Part shown: positions 20,385-29,893 of the stretch, in pieces
Numbering within the stretch: the first letter of the stretch is position 1
Layout: each line of letters starts with the position of its first letter
Assembly (NCBI GenBank): GCA_011391015.1
Contig: JAABRH010000002.1
Location: forward strand, 1 to 64,000
DNA: 64,000 nt
DNA from: Sulfurovum sp.
GTDB taxonomy: Bacteria > Campylobacterota > Campylobacteria > Campylobacterales > Sulfurovaceae
Direction of reading: 5' to 3'
Position numbers and translations under genes: made by a program
Notes under the pieces: model-generated
Told to the model about the DNA's origin: nothing
Databases searched by the model: none
The model's input: only the letters and a program-made list of their open reading frames with translations

Positions 20385-21355
20385 TGGAACTGTTTAAATA
20401 TACAAAACCTATGTCACTGATGAGCAAAAGCAAGCGTTTTGGCTTGCTTTCATTGACTGTGTTTACACTTGCTTTGGTTGTGCTTTTCACAAAAGGGCTG
20501 AACTACGGTATAGACTTTGCAGGCGGTACACTTATACAGGTCAAGTATGATACCAAAGCACCGATCAATGAAGTAAGAGAAGCACTCAAAGCAAACAAAG
20601 AGTACGAGAGTGCATCGGTTACGTTTTTTGGCAGCGACGAAGAGATAGTCATCCGCACTAAAGTTAGTTCTGGGGCGCTCGGTGTAGATATAGGCGACAC
20701 AGTACGCGGTTTGCTCAAAGATACGGGCAATTTTGAAGTAAGACGTGTTGATATGGTGGGTGCAGCTGTAGGCTCTGAGCTTCGTGAACAGGGAGTGCTT
20801 GCGATGGTGCTTTCTCTTCTTGGTATTCTTATCTATGTCTCTGTGAGATTTGAGTGGCGTTTTGCTTTGGCTTCTATCTTGGCACTGATTCATGATGCTA
20901 CGATTACCTTGGGGCTGATTGCTTTTTTTGAGTTTGAAGTCAATCTTGATATCCTAGCGGCAATCCTTACATTGCTGGGCTACTCCATTAACGATACCAT
21001 CATTGTCTTTGACCGTATCCGTGAAGGGATCAATACCATCAAAGATTCAAAATTGGAAACGATTATTGATGAGTCTGTAACACGTACTTTGTCACGAACG
21101 ACTTTGACTTCGATGACCACGTTCCTGGTGATATTGACTCTTTATCTCTTTGGCGGTGAGATTATCCACGGGTTTAGTTTTACCTTGCTAGTAGGTGTCA
21201 TTATCGGGACGTACTCTTCCATCTTTGTTGCTTCACCTATCTTGATGTGGCTTGGGTTTTCTGCATCCAATTACAGAGAAAAAGAAGCTACCAAACTCAA
21301 AAGAGAGAAAGAGAAAGAAAAAATGCGTGCCATGTATGAGAGTGGTACGTTATAA
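20384..21355 (+). CDS. secF: Protein translocase subunit SecF
   Basis: GIDFAGGTLIQVKY and GYSINDTIIVFDRIRE. Confidence 0.97.
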   Translation: MELFKYTKPMSLMSKSKRFGLLSLTVFTLALVVLFTKGLNYGIDFAGGTLIQVKYDTKAPINEVREALKANKEYESASVTFFGSDEEIVIRTKVSSGALGVDIGDTVRGLLKDTGNFEVRRVDMVGAAVGSELREQGVLAMVLSLLGILIYVSVRFEWRFALASILALIHDATITLGLIAFFEFEVNLDILAAILTLLGYSINDTIIVFDRIREGINTIKDSKLETIIDESVTRTLSRTTLTSMTTFLVILTLYLFGGEIIHGFSFTLLVGVIIGTYSSIFVASPILMWLGFSASNYREKEATKLKREKEKEKMRAMYESGTL

Positions 21356-21394
21356 TCTCAAGCATGTTTATAGGACTTAAATTTTAAGGAGTTT

Positions 21395-21736
21395 TTGATG
21401 AATTGGGGCAAAGTTTTTTATATGTTTTTCACATTGATGTCTCTCACGACATCTGCGGCATTTTTGTATGAGCATTCTATTGTTGCATTGTTTATTGCAG
21501 GTTCGGTGAATGTCATCTCCACCTTGTTGAAAATTGGTGTGCGAAATCTGCTTTCAGCAGAGCTTTTGGCAGGCTCTTTGGTGGCAGACCTGCATCTTTT
21601 GCCTGCATTTTTTGCATTTCAGTTTTACGGTAATGATCTCTTGGCGACAGGGTTGGTGATAGGTGCCGTGATTGCAAATTTATATACCATTGTCATCTCG
21701 ATGATAGAAAGTGCCAAAGAAAAGGCGGATTTTTAA
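21395..21736 (+). CDS. Small conserved membrane protein of unknown function
   Basis: 112 aa ORF with 3-4 hydrophobic segments and RBS-like AAGGAG upstream. Confidence 0.65.
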   Translation: MMNWGKVFYMFFTLMSLTTSAAFLYEHSIVALFIAGSVNVISTLLKIGVRNLLSAELLAGSLVADLHLLPAFFAFQFYGNDLLATGLVIGAVIANLYTIVISMIESAKEKADF

Positions 21737-21776
21737 GTCTGCTTGGGTATGGTGCATCACATCATAGTGTAAAGGA

Positions 21777-23897
21777 ATGATCATGGTGCAAATGCCCACA
21801 CTTCACGGCAGCAATACCCAAGAAAAACGCAAAGAAATCCAAACCTATTTTCAACTCTGTTATCAGCGTTATGAATCGCTCTTTAGGCTTATAGCAGATC
21901 AAAATGCCTACTATCAAAAAGCAGATCCGCTTCGTCACCCGCTTATCTTTTATTACGGGCATACCGCTACTTTTTTCATCAACAAACTCAAACTGGCTAA
22001 GATCATTGACAGACGCATTGATGCTGAGTTGGAATCCTTGTTTGCTGTGGGTGTTGATGAGATGAGTTGGGATGATTTGAATGAAACGCATTATGAGTGG
22101 CCTAGCTTTGAAAGAGTACAGACGTACCGAGATGAGGTGTTTGCCTTGGTGCAAGAAGTGATGGAGTCACTGCCTCTTACGCTTCCTATTACCCAAGAGT
22201 CTCCATGGTGGGTGATATTGATGGGCATCGAACATGAAAATATCCATCTGGAAACTTCTTCAGTGCTCATGCGTCAGCTGCCTTTAGAGTGTGTACGAGA
22301 AGATGCTGCATGGCGAGTGTGTGGCAATGACACGGATGTGCCACAGAATACATGGGTTGAAGTTTCTAAAGGAAGTGTGCTCTTGGGTAAAACCAAAGAG
22401 GCAAAACTCTTTGGCTGGGACAACGAATATGGTAGGCATGAGGCACACATACCGTCATTTAAAGCAGCAAAATACCTCACTTCCAATTCAGAATTTTTGG
22501 CGTTTGTTCAGGAGGGAGGCTATGAAACGGATACCTACTGGTGTGAAGAGGGCAGAGCATGGAGGGACTATACAGGCGCAGAACATCCGATGTTTTGGCG
22601 AAAGTCTGCACAGGGATATACTTTACGAACCCTAAGTAAAGAGATAGTCTTGCCTTTAAGCTGGCCGGTTGAGGTCAATCACCTTGAAGCCAGTGCATTT
22701 TGCAAGTGGAAGAGCCAAAAAGAAGGGGTACGGGTAGTCTTACCCACAGAAGATGAATATGTCAGGCTTCGTGATGTAAGTGGCGTACCTGCTTATCTGG
22801 AGTGGACGGGTGCAGGCGAAAGTATTGCTGCTATCAATTTGGAGGGTTTTGCCTCAAGTGTTCCTGTTGATACCCATAAACACGGTGACTTTTATGACAT
22901 CATAGGCAACGTGTGGCAACACTCGCGTACCCATATGTACCCTTTTGACGGCTTTAAGGTGCATCCGATTTATGATGATTTTACCGTACCCACTTTTGAT
23001 GCCAAACACAACCTCATAAACGGCGGTTCATGGATCAGCTGCGGCAATCTTGCCACACAAAAAAGCCGTTACGGTTTTAGAAGACATTTTTACCAACATG
23101 CAGGATTTAGAATGATAGAAAGCAATTATGACGAGAAGATAGCGACCAATATTTATAATACCGACACAAGTATCACACAGTATTGCCATTTTGGCTGGGG
23201 CGAGAATGTTTTGGGTGTAGAAAATTACCCGGCAACCTGTGCCCGTACAGCGTTGGCTTATATGAAAGAGAAGCCCAGAAGAAAAGCCTTGGATATCGGT
23301 TGTGCTATAGGACGCAGCAGTTTTGAGTTGGCACGCGGTTTTGATGAAGTCATAGGCGTAGATTTTTCTGCACGCTTCATCCAAGAGGCGCAGGTGCTTA
23401 AAGACGAAGGCATCTTGCGGTATAGCATAAAAACCGAAGGAGATTTAGAACAGTTTCATGAGGTCAATCTTGAGACTTTTGATCTTAGTCAAACACGACA
23501 GAAAGTCACCTTTTGGCAAGCAGATGCGTGTAATCTAAAACCAATGTACATAGGATTTGATCTGATCTTTGGCGGCAATCTCATAGACAGACTCTATGAC
23601 CCGCAAAAATTTTTAGAAGATGTTGCACACCGTTTAACAGAAGATGGCTTACTCATTTTAACTTCGCCTTATACATGGCAGGAAGAGTCCACCCCGAAAG
23701 AAAAATGGATAGGTGGATATAAAAGAGACGGTGAATCTGTCACGACACTTCAGGGCTTGGAAGAGATACTGGGGAGAGATTTTGTACTGCTTGACACTCA
23801 GGATATTCCTTTTGTGATACAGGAAACGGCTAGAAAACACCAACACACGATCGCGCAGATGAGCGTTTGGCAAAAGAGAGTCGATGCAACCCTTTGA
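21777..23897 (+). CDS. ovoA: OvoA: 5-histidylcysteine sulfoxide synthase / 4-mercaptohistidine N1-methyltransferase
   Basis: DinB-like iron site HENIHLE (HX3HXE), FGE-sulfatase-type domain (NGGSWISCGN..RYGFRRHF), C-terminal SAM methyltransferase (KALDIGCAIGRSSFELARGF). Confidence 0.9.
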   Translation: MIMVQMPTLHGSNTQEKRKEIQTYFQLCYQRYESLFRLIADQNAYYQKADPLRHPLIFYYGHTATFFINKLKLAKIIDRRIDAELESLFAVGVDEMSWDDLNETHYEWPSFERVQTYRDEVFALVQEVMESLPLTLPITQESPWWVILMGIEHENIHLETSSVLMRQLPLECVREDAAWRVCGNDTDVPQNTWVEVSKGSVLLGKTKEAKLFGWDNEYGRHEAHIPSFKAAKYLTSNSEFLAFVQEGGYETDTYWCEEGRAWRDYTGAEHPMFWRKSAQGYTLRTLSKEIVLPLSWPVEVNHLEASAFCKWKSQKEGVRVVLPTEDEYVRLRDVSGVPAYLEWTGAGESIAAINLEGFASSVPVDTHKHGDFYDIIGNVWQHSRTHMYPFDGFKVHPIYDDFTVPTFDAKHNLINGGSWISCGNLATQKSRYGFRRHFYQHAGFRMIESNYDEKIATNIYNTDTSITQYCHFGWGENVLGVENYPATCARTALAYMKEKPRRKALDIGCAIGRSSFELARGFDEVIGVDFSARFIQEAQVLKDEGILRYSIKTEGDLEQFHEVNLETFDLSQTRQKVTFWQADACNLKPMYIGFDLIFGGNLIDRLYDPQKFLEDVAHRLTEDGLLILTSPYTWQEESTPKEKWIGGYKRDGESVTTLQGLEEILGRDFVLLDTQDIPFVIQETARKHQHTIAQMSVWQKRVDATL

Positions 23898-25044
23898 AGC
23901 TATAGACCGCGACGGTACATACACTGTTAAGTATGACGGGGCCAAACAGAAGTTCGGTACAGACGATCTGCTTCCTTTGTGGGTAGCCGATATGGATCTG
24001 GCTTCCCCGTTTTGTGTGCAGGAAGCACTGCAAAAACGAGCCTTGCACCCTATTTACGGTTATACTGTCTATCCGCCGCGTTATTATGAAAGCATTATGG
24101 CATGGATGCAAAAACGTCATGGCTTTAAGGTACAAAAAGAGTGGATAGTGCCCTGTTATGGGGTTGTGCCTTCACTGGGTTTTGCTATTTCTGCTTACAG
24201 TAAAGAAGGAGATAGCATCCTCATCCAAACCCCTCTGTATCCACCTTTTGCTTCAAGTATCAAACACAAAAGAAGAGTGATATTGGATAATACACTGGTG
24301 TATGAAAACGGACAGTATGCAATCGATTTTGATGATTTTGAAGCCAAAGCATCTAAAGCCACACTGTTTTTGCTCTGCTCACCTCATAACCCCACAGGCA
24401 GAGCGTGGCGCAAAGAAGAGTTGGAGCGGATGATAGCCATTTGTACCAGCTATGATGTGCCTATCATAGCTGACGAGATTCATGCCGATATCGTTTATGA
24501 GAGAGTGCACCAACCTTTGGGTACGTTTGAGCAAATAGCCAAGCGGTGTATTGTCCTCAATGCCCCATCAAAAACATTCAATATCGCCGGGCTTAATACC
24601 TCTTATGCTATTATTCCTGATTCAAAATTGCGTCATGCCTATGAAGTGGAGCAGGCTAAATCAGGCATCAGTAACGGCAATCCTTTTGGTATAGAAGCAC
24701 TCATGGCTGCGTATGAAAAGGGTGAAGTCTGGCTTGAAGAACTCAAGAAGTATTTGAAGGAAAACAGAGCCTATGTGGCAACATTTCTTGCGCAACACAA
24801 GATCCCTATCGTGCCTGTACCTACAGAAGCTACCTATCTGATGTGGCTGGATTGTAAAGGATTGGGACTGGAACATCAAGAATTGGTGGACTTTTTTGTA
24901 AAAAAGGCAAAAGTAGGACTCAATGACGGAGAGAGTTTTGGAAAGGCAGGGAAAGGGTTTATGCGTTTAAACCTAGGCACCTCCCGCAAGGTATTGCAAG
25001 AGGCGATGTACAGAATATTTAACGCGTATAAGGATAGAGAGTGA
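23884..25044 (+). CDS. PLP-dependent C-S lyase, PatB/MalY type (candidate OvoB-role sulfoxide lyase)
   Basis: PLWVADMDLASPFCVQEAL, CSPHNPTGRAW, NAPSKTFNIAGL; start overlaps ovoA stop. Confidence 0.88.
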   Translation: MQPFEAIDRDGTYTVKYDGAKQKFGTDDLLPLWVADMDLASPFCVQEALQKRALHPIYGYTVYPPRYYESIMAWMQKRHGFKVQKEWIVPCYGVVPSLGFAISAYSKEGDSILIQTPLYPPFASSIKHKRRVILDNTLVYENGQYAIDFDDFEAKASKATLFLLCSPHNPTGRAWRKEELERMIAICTSYDVPIIADEIHADIVYERVHQPLGTFEQIAKRCIVLNAPSKTFNIAGLNTSYAIIPDSKLRHAYEVEQAKSGISNGNPFGIEALMAAYEKGEVWLEELKKYLKENRAYVATFLAQHKIPIVPVPTEATYLMWLDCKGLGLEHQELVDFFVKKAKVGLNDGESFGKAGKGFMRLNLGTSRKVLQEAMYRIFNAYKDRE

Positions 25045-26774
25045 GAGGGATTGTTGTACTATATGTGGTGTTGTCAGCTTGGCTGTTGGCGATGCCTGCA
25101 GGCATTGAAGCCCAGCTTAGAAAATCAGGACTTAACAATAAAGATGTGAGTATTTACATCAAAGAAACAGGTAGCAACGGTAACATCGTAGCCACCCATC
25201 GTGAGAGCCAGTCACGCATACCTGCTTCAGTTATCAAGGTGATGACGACGTATGCATCGGTGTTGAAATTGGGTTTTGACTATCGGTTTCCTACACAGTT
25301 TTACAGAAGCGGAGCTCTGCGAAACGGTGTACTTGAGGGTGATTTGGTCATCAAAGGGTTTGGTGATCCTACTCTTAGGGATCATGATTTAGGCAGTATA
25401 GTCAAGCGCATTAAAGAGCAGGGTATTCGAAAAATAAAGGGCAATATCGTCATCGACAGAAGCTACTTTGATGTGGGAAGCAAAGACAACTCAGGCTTTG
25501 ATAAAAATACCTATAGCCCCTACAACGCGATGCCCGATGGTATGATGTTCAATGAACGAATCAGTACGGTCTGTGTAACGCCTAGAAAAAATCAGGTTAG
25601 CCAAAAAACAATCGATGGAAGCTATAAAGTCATCAATCGGCTCAAGCCTGTCAATCAGCCTTGTTCGGGAAGATACGCATGGCCGGCAGTGAAAGTTGAC
25701 AAAAGTACCAATACACCGGTCGTTTCATTCTATGGGCCTATCTCAAACCGCTGTGGTACGAGCAATATCTGTCAGGTGATCACTAAGCCGTATCTCTCTT
25801 TTTACTATGCGCTTAAAGAGAGGCTGCAAAAAAATGGGGTACAGGTCAATGGCAAGATGCGTTTGCGCACTGTTCCTCAAAATGCGACCATGCTTTTTAC
25901 ACACTACTCAGACCCTTTGGAATCCATCATCTCAACCACGGCTAAAAAGAGTAACAATCTATACGCAAGACATTTAATGCTCTATCTGGGGGCACAAATG
26001 TACGGTGCACCTGCAAGACTCAATAAAGGCAGAAATGCTGTAGTGGAGATTTTGAAGAAAAGTGGCGCGATTGAGGGAAATATCAAGATAGATAACGGAA
26101 GCGGACTCTCACGTATTGCACGCATTACAGCCAAAGAGCTTGGAGATATGTTGGATGATGCCCATACACGTTACGGCAAACGCTGGATGAAAACACTTTC
26201 CATAGCAGGCGTGGACGGTACGATAAAAAGACGTTTTGCAGGCAGCATTGTACGGGGCAAAGCGTGGATGAAAACAGGTACGGTGAATGGGGTAAAAAAT
26301 ATCGCAGGCTATGTGCAGAGCAGGTCGGGTCAGCTTTATACGGTCGTCATACTGGTGGAGACACGAAACGGTACATGGCGGGGTGCACAGCTTCAAAATG
26401 ACATCATCAAATGGCTGGCTGGCTACAGTGGCGGTAGATTGGGAACTAAACCAAAAGCAGGTCAAAAAAGGGTTCAAAAAGCTGTCGATGCACCTTTAGC
26501 TGAAACACAGACCAATGCATCCTCTCCAGCAGCTCAAGAAGTCTCAAGCCAGCATGAGACCCGTTATTTTGTGCAGGCAGGCTCTTTTGAGAAAGTTCCC
26601 CAGAAGGAGTATCTGATGCGTATTGAGCGTTTGGGACTGAGTTATAAAGTATTGCAGCATGCCGGCAAATATAAAGTGTTGGTAGGTCCTTATGCCGCTG
26701 AGAGTCCGGCAAGAAGCGCTTTGCAGAAAATACGTCAGCACGTCAGTAAACAAGCTTTTATCCTCAAGTTTTAA
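25041..26774 (+). CDS. dacB: D-alanyl-D-alanine carboxypeptidase/endopeptidase (PBP4) with C-terminal SPOR domain
   Basis: RIPASVIKVMTTYASVLKLG, KSNNLYARHLM (SxN), KAWMKTGTVNGV (KTG); C-terminal YFVQAGSFEKVPQ..YKVLVGPYAAESPA. Confidence 0.92.
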   Translation: MRGIVVLYVVLSAWLLAMPAGIEAQLRKSGLNNKDVSIYIKETGSNGNIVATHRESQSRIPASVIKVMTTYASVLKLGFDYRFPTQFYRSGALRNGVLEGDLVIKGFGDPTLRDHDLGSIVKRIKEQGIRKIKGNIVIDRSYFDVGSKDNSGFDKNTYSPYNAMPDGMMFNERISTVCVTPRKNQVSQKTIDGSYKVINRLKPVNQPCSGRYAWPAVKVDKSTNTPVVSFYGPISNRCGTSNICQVITKPYLSFYYALKERLQKNGVQVNGKMRLRTVPQNATMLFTHYSDPLESIISTTAKKSNNLYARHLMLYLGAQMYGAPARLNKGRNAVVEILKKSGAIEGNIKIDNGSGLSRIARITAKELGDMLDDAHTRYGKRWMKTLSIAGVDGTIKRRFAGSIVRGKAWMKTGTVNGVKNIAGYVQSRSGQLYTVVILVETRNGTWRGAQLQNDIIKWLAGYSGGRLGTKPKAGQKRVQKAVDAPLAETQTNASSPAAQEVSSQHETRYFVQAGSFEKVPQKEYLMRIERLGLSYKVLQHAGKYKVLVGPYAAESPARSALQKIRQHVSKQAFILKF

Positions 26775-26836
26775 GCGCGAGTTTGAAAGCTTTAACGCCA
26801 AGTTGGCTATAATCAGTTTAAAAAATCAGGGTTGTT

Positions 26837-27973
26837 ATGCACTTTATGAACTTCGAAACCTATCCCTTTGAGAAGCTGGCTGCTTTACTGGAGGGTGTGA
26901 CCCCAAACAGTGCTTATGAAGAGTTGAGCCTCACCATCGGTGAGCCACAGTTTGATACACCGACATTTATCTTGGGTGCACTCAATGCACACAGTCCACT
27001 GCTTAATAAGTACCCCAAAACAGCAGGTGAAAGTGTTTTAAGAGAGGCGATGTTGTGTTATCTTCAGACCCGTTTTGCGATAAAGATTGAAGATACGCAG
27101 ATTATCCCTACTTTTGGCACAAGAGAAGTGTTGTTTAACTTCCCTCAATTTTTACTCCATGAAATCAAAGACCCCGTAATGGTCTATCCCAATCCTTTTT
27201 ATCAGATCTACGAAGGTGCAGCAAAGGCATGCAGGGCAGAAGTGATCTATCTCAATTTGGATGCCGGCAATGACTTTCAGCCTCAAATAGATGAAGCAGC
27301 ATTAAACAGGGCAGACTTTGTCATCCTCAACTCTCCCAATAATCCGACTTCTTCGGTGATGCAGATGGAGTCTTTAAAAGAATGGGTGAGGTTGGCATTA
27401 AAACATGATTTTGTCTTGATGAATGATGAGTGTTACATTGATTTGTATCTCAATGAGCCATTACCTTCTTTGCTTAATGCCAGTATAGAAGTCGGCAATA
27501 CGTCGTTTAAAAATATTTTGGTTCTCAACTCTGTCTCCAAGCGTTCCTCCGCACCGGGATTGCGTTCAGGATTCATTGCAGGGGATGCCCAGATGCTTAA
27601 AGCCTATATGGTATACAGAACCTATGTGGGCTGTGCGTCACCGCTTCCTTTGCAGTATGCTGCGGCTGCGGCATGGGCAGACCAAGAGCATGTGGATACG
27701 TTTAGAGAAAAGTACAAAGAGAACTTTCGTATCGCCAAAGCAATTTTGGGTGTAGAGATGCCTGAAGCGACATTTTACATCTGGCTCAAAGTTGAAGATG
27801 AGATTGCCTTTACGCTGAAGCTTTACAAAGAGTATAATCTCAAAGTCATACCGGGTTCTTTCTTGGGACGAGAGGGCGAAGGTCAAAACTATGTCAGGTT
27901 GGCGCTGGTGTACGAAGCCGATAAAACCACTGAAGCACTTACACGCATAAAACACTGTTTGGAGAAAAAATGA
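26837..27973 (+). CDS. dapC: Succinyldiaminopimelate transaminase-like class I aminotransferase
   Basis: LTIGEPQFDTPTFI, NSPNNPTSSVMQ, SVSKRSSAPGLRSGFIAGD. Confidence 0.87.
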   Translation: MHFMNFETYPFEKLAALLEGVTPNSAYEELSLTIGEPQFDTPTFILGALNAHSPLLNKYPKTAGESVLREAMLCYLQTRFAIKIEDTQIIPTFGTREVLFNFPQFLLHEIKDPVMVYPNPFYQIYEGAAKACRAEVIYLNLDAGNDFQPQIDEAALNRADFVILNSPNNPTSSVMQMESLKEWVRLALKHDFVLMNDECYIDLYLNEPLPSLLNASIEVGNTSFKNILVLNSVSKRSSAPGLRSGFIAGDAQMLKAYMVYRTYVGCASPLPLQYAAAAAWADQEHVDTFREKYKENFRIAKAILGVEMPEATFYIWLKVEDEIAFTLKLYKEYNLKVIPGSFLGREGEGQNYVRLALVYEADKTTEALTRIKHCLEKK

Positions 27974-28566
27974 AAATAGACCCTGAAATCCATGTTGAAG
28001 AACTCAAAAAAGACCCCGAATTTTTAGCCAATATCGCACGACTGGAGCGCGAATGTAAAAATGAAGAGAGTATTGCCAAAGGGTATCAACTCTTGGATGC
28101 GCAACTCATCATCGAAGCACCCGAAGAGGAGATCAATGAGATCTTTACCTTTATCGTCAATACCGCTTTTGACAGGCTGGCAGAAAAACTGACCACGTCG
28201 GTCTTGTTTGATATGAACAATGACGAAGACAGAGCAACGGCAAGAGCCATCTATGAGCATGGTATCCAACGCTACAGCGAAAATGATAAAAAAGGTGCCA
28301 AAGAGATTTTTCTTGTCCTATACTACACGATGGAACACAAGGGATTGAAAGACGCAATGATGGTGCATGCTACAGCTGTGATGGCAGGGCATGATTTTGA
28401 AGATTTTATCGAAAATCTTGTAGATGTGGAAGAGGTAGATGCGCATGATCCGCTGGCATTTTTTATCCAAACCTTTACAGAGCCTACAGAAATTTTGCTA
28501 CAAAAGTATGCCAAGCAGGTTGAAGTGGCACACAAAGAGTTACGCAGTTTAGATGAGAGTAAATAA
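27970..28566 (+). CDS. Conserved hypothetical protein
   Basis: 198 aa ORF, start overlaps the dapC-like stop. Confidence 0.7.
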   Translation: MKIDPEIHVEELKKDPEFLANIARLERECKNEESIAKGYQLLDAQLIIEAPEEEINEIFTFIVNTAFDRLAEKLTTSVLFDMNNDEDRATARAIYEHGIQRYSENDKKGAKEIFLVLYYTMEHKGLKDAMMVHATAVMAGHDFEDFIENLVDVEEVDAHDPLAFFIQTFTEPTEILLQKYAKQVEVAHKELRSLDESK

Positions 28567-28567
28567 G

Positions 28568-29890
28568 ATGAAAAAACTCAAAATACACTTTATCGGCATC
28601 GGCGGTATCGGGCTTTCTGCGTTGGCAAAGTTTTTAGCCAATGACGGACATAAAATCTCCGGTTCAGACATCAAACAAAGTGAAATCACCAACGATTTGG
28701 CAACCAACTTTGATGCCAAGATTACCATACCGCACCATGAAGATGCCGTAGAGGGGGTTGACAGGGTCATCTACTCGGCGGCTGTTCGTCCCACTAACCC
28801 TGAGTACCAAAGAGCAAAAGCATTGGGCATTGAACTGCTTTCGCGCAAAGAGGCACTCAAAAGCATTTTGGGTGAAAAGGAGGTCTATGCTGTAGGTGGT
28901 GCACACGGAAAGAGTACCACTTCAGCGATGCTTGCTTCCATCGTACCCGCTTCCAACGCACTCATAGGGGCTATCTCCAAAGAGTTTGGCTCCAACGTAC
29001 GGAGTTATGCGAACAACAAAGTCGTATTTGAAGCCGATGAGAGTGATGAAAGTTTTTTAAACTCCAACCCCTATCTTGCTATCGTCACCAATGTAGAACC
29101 TGAACATATGGAGTATTATGGCTACGATGAAGAACGGTTTTACAACGCCTATAAAAACTTTTTGTCTTTAGCCAAGATACGCATCATCAATGCAGAAGAT
29201 ACGTTTTTGAGCTCTTTGGAGATGGATAGCGTGAAGCTTTACCCCTCTAAAGATATTAAAAATATCCATTTTACTCTCGTAGACGGCAAGCCGCACACGC
29301 AGTTTGAACTTTTGGATTTGGGTCTCTTTGAAGTGCTTGGTTTGGGTAATCATATCGCACTGGATGCTGCGTTGGCAATCTTGGGTGCCTTGGCATTGGG
29401 TGAACCGTTAGAAGCGATACGCAGCAATCTGCTTCACTATAAAGGTATCAAAAAACGTTTTGACATCATCCAGGATAAAGAATCGTGTGTGGTAATCGAT
29501 GATTATGGACATCATCCCACGGAGATAAGAGCCACCATTTCCTCGCTGCAGGTCTATAAACAATTACGGGGTTTTAGCACGCTTCATGTCATCTGGCAAC
29601 CCCATAAGTACAGCCGAACCCTCGATAACTTGCATGGCTTTGTGGAGTGTTTTGAGGGAGTGGATGAACTGGTGATTTTACCGATCTGGTCAGCAGGTGA
29701 ACTTGAAGTTGACATCGACCTCAAAGGGGCATTTAGCAGGTACAAACTGCATATGGCAGATGCCGTGACAAAAAAAGACGGGGTGGTAAAGATACTTAAA
29801 GAGGGATACGTGATGCAAGAGTATGGCGATGGACTGATTGTTGCATTTGGTGCAGGTGATATCACTTATCAGATACGCGGAGAACACTAG
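28568..29890 (+). CDS. murC: UDP-N-acetylmuramate--L-alanine ligase
   Basis: HFIGIGGIGLSALAKFL, GAHGKSTTSAMLA, VVIDDYGHHPTEIRATI. Confidence 0.97.
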   Translation: MKKLKIHFIGIGGIGLSALAKFLANDGHKISGSDIKQSEITNDLATNFDAKITIPHHEDAVEGVDRVIYSAAVRPTNPEYQRAKALGIELLSRKEALKSILGEKEVYAVGGAHGKSTTSAMLASIVPASNALIGAISKEFGSNVRSYANNKVVFEADESDESFLNSNPYLAIVTNVEPEHMEYYGYDEERFYNAYKNFLSLAKIRIINAEDTFLSSLEMDSVKLYPSKDIKNIHFTLVDGKPHTQFELLDLGLFEVLGLGNHIALDAALAILGALALGEPLEAIRSNLLHYKGIKKRFDIIQDKESCVVIDDYGHHPTEIRATISSLQVYKQLRGFSTLHVIWQPHKYSRTLDNLHGFVECFEGVDELVILPIWSAGELEVDIDLKGAFSRYKLHMADAVTKKDGVVKILKEGYVMQEYGDGLIVAFGAGDITYQIRGEH

Positions 29891-29893
29891 GCG

